From assembly GCA_964496275.1 (NCBI GenBank), contig CAZBYL010000082.1, forward strand, positions 1-6,754: a stretch of 6,754 bases of DNA, read 5' to 3'. Both the position numbers and the translations under genes were made by a program. Below are positions 4,822 to 6,754 of this stretch, in pieces. The number at the start of each line of letters is the position of its first letter. The first letter of the stretch is position 1. The stretch is from CAZBYL01 sp964496275 (GTDB lineage: Bacteria; Synergistota; Synergistia; Synergistales; Synergistaceae). Below the pieces are notes generated by a model. The model saw only the letters and a program-made list of their open reading frames with translations. It did no database searches and was not told the DNA's origin.

Positions 4822-5931
4822 ATGGTTGAATTAAAAATTCCGTCTCTGAAGATCGGACGTCATGAGGCGCGGTTCCCTATCATTCAGGGTGGGATGGGAA
4901 TCATGATATCCGGCCCGAGACTTGCGGGCGCGGTCGCGGCTGTCGGCGGTATAGGAACAATAGCCTCGGTCGGACTTGCGGTATCCTCTTCCGACTACGA
5001 CCCTAAGAAGATGTATGCACAGAATGTTGTGATGCTCAAAAAATATATAGCTCAGGCAAGGGAAGCAGCGAACGACGGAATCATAGCCGTAAACTGCATG
5101 TGCGCGCTCACTGACTACGACTCCCAAGTTCGGGCCTCTTGCGAAAGCGGAGCCGACATAATAATCTCAGGCGCGGGTCTTCCCCTTCGCCTGCCGGAGC
5201 TCACGGCAGACTTTCCCGAGACGGCTCTTGCTCCCATAGTGAGCAGCGTCAAAGCCGCCAACATAATAATAAACCGCTGGTTAAAAAACTATAACAGGCT
5301 TCCCGATGCGTTTGTCGTGGAAACACCCAACACAGCGGGCGGACACTTGGGAGCGAGAGACTCTGATCAGGCGATGGACTCATCGCTCTCTCTTGCGAAT
5401 GTTGTTCCGGCTCTTGTCTCATACCTGAAAGAGAAGGGGCTGAACATTCCCGTTGTCTCGGCAGGAGGAATTTGGGATTCGGAAGATATGATGGACGCGT
5501 TTGCGATGGGCGCAAGCGGTGTGCAGATGGGCACAAGGTTTGCCGCAACGGAAGAGGGCGATTCCGACGACCGTTTCAAGCAGGCATACGTCAATGCGGA
5601 AGAGGACGACGTTGTGATAATACAGAGCCCCTGCGGGCTTCCGGGGCGCGCATTAAGAAACCCCTTCGTAGAGAGATACTTGGGCGGTCTGCTGGAAAAA
5701 ACTTTCTGCAAAGCAAACTGTCTCTCGCACTGCCTCTGCAAGCTCAATCAGGGAACCTTTTGCATAGCGGACGCACTTATCAGCGCATACAAGGGAGACT
5801 GGGAGAACGGGCTATTCTTCTGCGGCACAAACGTCTCCAAGGTCAAATCCATCGTAAAGGTAAAAGACCTCGTGGCAGAGCTGATGGAAGGCTGCGGAGT
5901 ACGCCCCGAACCGGCGGCGGTTTTGGCGTAA
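4822..5931 (+). CDS. Nitronate monooxygenase / 2-nitropropane dioxygenase family FMN protein
   Basis: A 369-residue TIM-barrel flavoprotein of the NMO/NPD family (related to FabK and YrpB), probably cytosolic with FMN. Visible hallmarks are PIIQGGMGIMISGPRLAGAV (19-38), GGIGTI (42-47), SGAGLP (116-121), APIVSSVKAA (137-146), ETPNTAGGHLG (167-177) with the usual catalytic-site His175, PVVSAGGIWD (210-219) and GASGVQMGTRFAATEE (230-245), which forms the phosphate-binding end. After SPCGLPGRALRNP comes a cysteine-rich tail (Cys296, 300, 304, 306, 314, 334) as in longer clostridial-type members; FabK lacks it. The physiological substrate is uncertain: nitronates, enoyl-ACP or another oxidation are all possible in this family. 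ATG 4822 is preferred over TTG 4816 because GAGG (4810-4813) is 8 nt upstream. It appears to be a single-gene unit closed by the hairpin at 6011. Confidence 0.93.
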   Translation: MVELKIPSLKIGRHEARFPIIQGGMGIMISGPRLAGAVAAVGGIGTIASVGLAVSSSDYDPKKMYAQNVVMLKKYIAQAREAANDGIIAVNCMCALTDYDSQVRASCESGADIIISGAGLPLRLPELTADFPETALAPIVSSVKAANIIINRWLKNYNRLPDAFVVETPNTAGGHLGARDSDQAMDSSLSLANVVPALVSYLKEKGLNIPVVSAGGIWDSEDMMDAFAMGASGVQMGTRFAATEEGDSDDRFKQAYVNAEEDDVVIIQSPCGLPGRALRNPFVERYLGGLLEKTFCKANCLSHCLCKLNQGTFCIADALISAYKGDWENGLFFCGTNVSKVKSIVKVKDLVAELMEGCGVRPEPAAVLA

Positions 5932-6010
5932 CAGCCGGTTTAGAGAATATTTCCTAAGTAAAACCTCGAAGCTAAAAATCTGCGCTCACACTTCCAAACC
6001 GCAATAATAA

Positions 6011-6060
6011 ACCAACCCCGCATCTTGGAGAAAACATAAGATGCGGGGTTGGTGTAATTT
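6011..6060 (+). terminator. Terminator hairpin with a 16-bp perfect stem
   Basis: The arms 6011-6026 and 6038-6053 are exactly complementary over 16 bp (core CCCCGCATCTT with AAGATGCGGGG) with an 11-nt loop. The downstream tract GTAATTTTAT is only moderately T-rich. Read on the minus strand, the stem is followed by TTTATTATT, so it may work in both directions. It lies about 80 bp after the flavoprotein stop codon; bases 5932-6010 show nothing else. Confidence 0.75.
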
Positions 6061-6121
6061 TATATAAACAACGTAGCTCATGCCGAAATTTTTTGTTCTA
6101 AGCAAATCATGTCACCAAACA

Positions 6122-6150
6122 TTGCATACGGAAAATCTGCGTTATATAAT
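6122..6150 (+). promoter_or_regulatory. Promoter of the regulator gene, possible operator
   Basis: TTGCAT (6122-6127) and a perfect TATAAT (6145-6150) are 17 bp apart. Transcription would start near 6157, with a leader of about 38 nt. An inverted pair AATAG (6148-6152) and CTATT (6159-6163) overlaps the -10 box and start point and could be an autoregulatory operator; this part is speculative. Confidence 0.65.
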
Positions 6151-6194
6151 AGTATTCGCTATTCTCGTGTGATGAGCGGCAAGGAGGAGTTTTT

Positions 6195-6754
6195 GTGGCA
6201 GAGCTGCATGAGCGGGCTAATCCGCTTGAGTATCAGATACTTAGGATGATGAAGGAGTCAGAGGGGCCTCTTGGTGCAGGGGCGCTTGGCGAGATGCTGC
6301 GTGAGCATGATATTATTATCAGCGAAGCCGGTGTGGGACGTGCTTTGCGGGATTTTAGGCACAAGGGTTTTTTGCTCCGTATGGGGTTTCAGGGGCATGT
6401 TATCACGGAGAGCGGCATGACTCGTCTCAAGGAGCTTGAGGACGCGCGCGCTTTCGGTGAGAATCTTGAGCTGCTTTTGCAGAGCGGTCCTATGCAGGGG
6501 CACACTATTGCGGATATTCTTATCGCACGCCGTGCTCTTGAGAGGGAGGCCGCGTATCAGGCTGCGCTGAATGCGACGGCGGAGGATATTAAGAGGCTTG
6601 AGGAGATTATCCGAGCGCAGTATGAGGGTATGGAGAAGAACGAGAATTATGCGAATCTTTCCACCGCTTTTCATAGAGAGCTAATGGTCATCGCCGACGC
6701 ACCGATTTTGAAAAGCCTGTATGAGCTGATAGGTCTTTCCGTTCAGTGGCAGGA
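6195..6754 (+). CDS. Transcription regulator: HTH_12 (NrpR-type) winged helix plus FCD domain, 3' end cut
   Basis: 186 codons are visible; the gene runs past the window. Start GTG 6195 follows AAGGAGGAG (6181-6189) by 5 nt. Residues 10-80 form a winged helix of the HTH_12 type found at the N terminus of NrpR/RNase R-like proteins: LEYQILRMMKESEGPLGAGA, then an ISEAGVGRALRDFRHKGFL recognition region and a GHVITESG wing. Residues 105 onward match the ligand-binding FCD domain of FadR-type GntR regulators: RRALEREAA (112-120), a helix around 128-145, and STAFHRELMVIADAPIL (156-172). FCD proteins normally carry a GntR-type HTH, so the pairing is less common. The position four before His160, usually a metal-ligand Asp in FCD proteins, is Ser156. 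Ligand and targets are unknown. About 80% of the first 100 codons end in G or T, unlike neighbouring genes. Confidence 0.85.
   Translation, partial: MAELHERANPLEYQILRMMKESEGPLGAGALGEMLREHDIIISEAGVGRALRDFRHKGFLLRMGFQGHVITESGMTRLKELEDARAFGENLELLLQSGPMQGHTIADILIARRALEREAAYQAALNATAEDIKRLEEIIRAQYEGMEKNENYANLSTAFHRELMVIADAPILKSLYELIGLSVQWQ

Noticed and set aside
5472..5957. 161-codon open frame on the plus strand
   Set aside because: It overlaps the flavoprotein in a shifted frame and is Arg/Gly-rich, as expected of a shadow frame.
5932..6194. Replication origin suggested by the skew change
   Set aside because: No DnaA-box cluster (TTATCCACA-like) and no dnaA, dnaN or rnpA-type genes are present; the skew evidence rests on one partial gene.
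1..6754. tRNA, rRNA, CRISPR array or a defence system
   Set aside because: No cloverleaf-like sequence, rRNA motif or regularly spaced identical repeats were seen; the only tandem repeat has two imperfect adjacent units without spacers.

Overview
The window (6754 bp, moderate GC, mixed gene strands) looks like ordinary chromosome of an anaerobic bacterium. The long YitT-type membrane proteins, an exported MsrA-MsrB fusion, a cysteine-tailed nitronate monooxygenase-like flavoprotein and a regulator joining an NrpR-type winged helix to an FCD domain together suggest Synergistota (Cloacibacillus/Synergistes-like) or a related Gram-negative-type anaerobe. That placement is an inference from protein style, not proof.

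Left edge (1-626): the first 42 bases resemble the outer end of an IS3-family insertion sequence whose body lies outside the window. It is followed by an imperfect 28-bp tandem repeat, a rho-independent terminator (179-206) and about 400 bp with only two doubtful overlapping small reading frames on the minus strand. Minus-strand block (627-2527): two tandem 299-residue YitT/DUF2179 membrane proteins, about 62% identical to each other. The downstream copy probably has its own promoter in the 101-bp gap. A 252-bp divergent intergenic region (2528-2779) carries back-to-back candidate promoters and two perfect 14-bp AT-rich palindromes.

Plus-strand block (2780-5931): a 145-residue charged, helical protein of unknown function closed by a strong terminator; msrAB, encoding a signal-peptide-bearing bifunctional methionine sulfoxide reductase preceded by a Fur/PerR-like inverted repeat; then a 369-residue FMN-dependent nitronate monooxygenase/2-nitropropane dioxygenase family protein behind its own candidate promoter and a hairpin-forming leader. 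A 16-bp perfect hairpin ends this unit. Right edge (6195-6754): the start of a transcription regulator with a perfect TATAAT promoter element, cut by the window end.

Functionally, msrAB repairs oxidised methionine in envelope proteins and the flavoprotein may detoxify nitronates or carry out another flavin oxidation, so both could serve in stress defence. Each gene nevertheless appears to be separately transcribed, so this is a neighbourhood rather than one pathway. I found no clear evidence of a new multi-gene system. The most notable items are the HTH_12-FCD regulator with strongly G/T-ending codons, the structured leader of the flavoprotein gene, the palindromes between the divergent promoters, and the unrecognised 145-residue protein.
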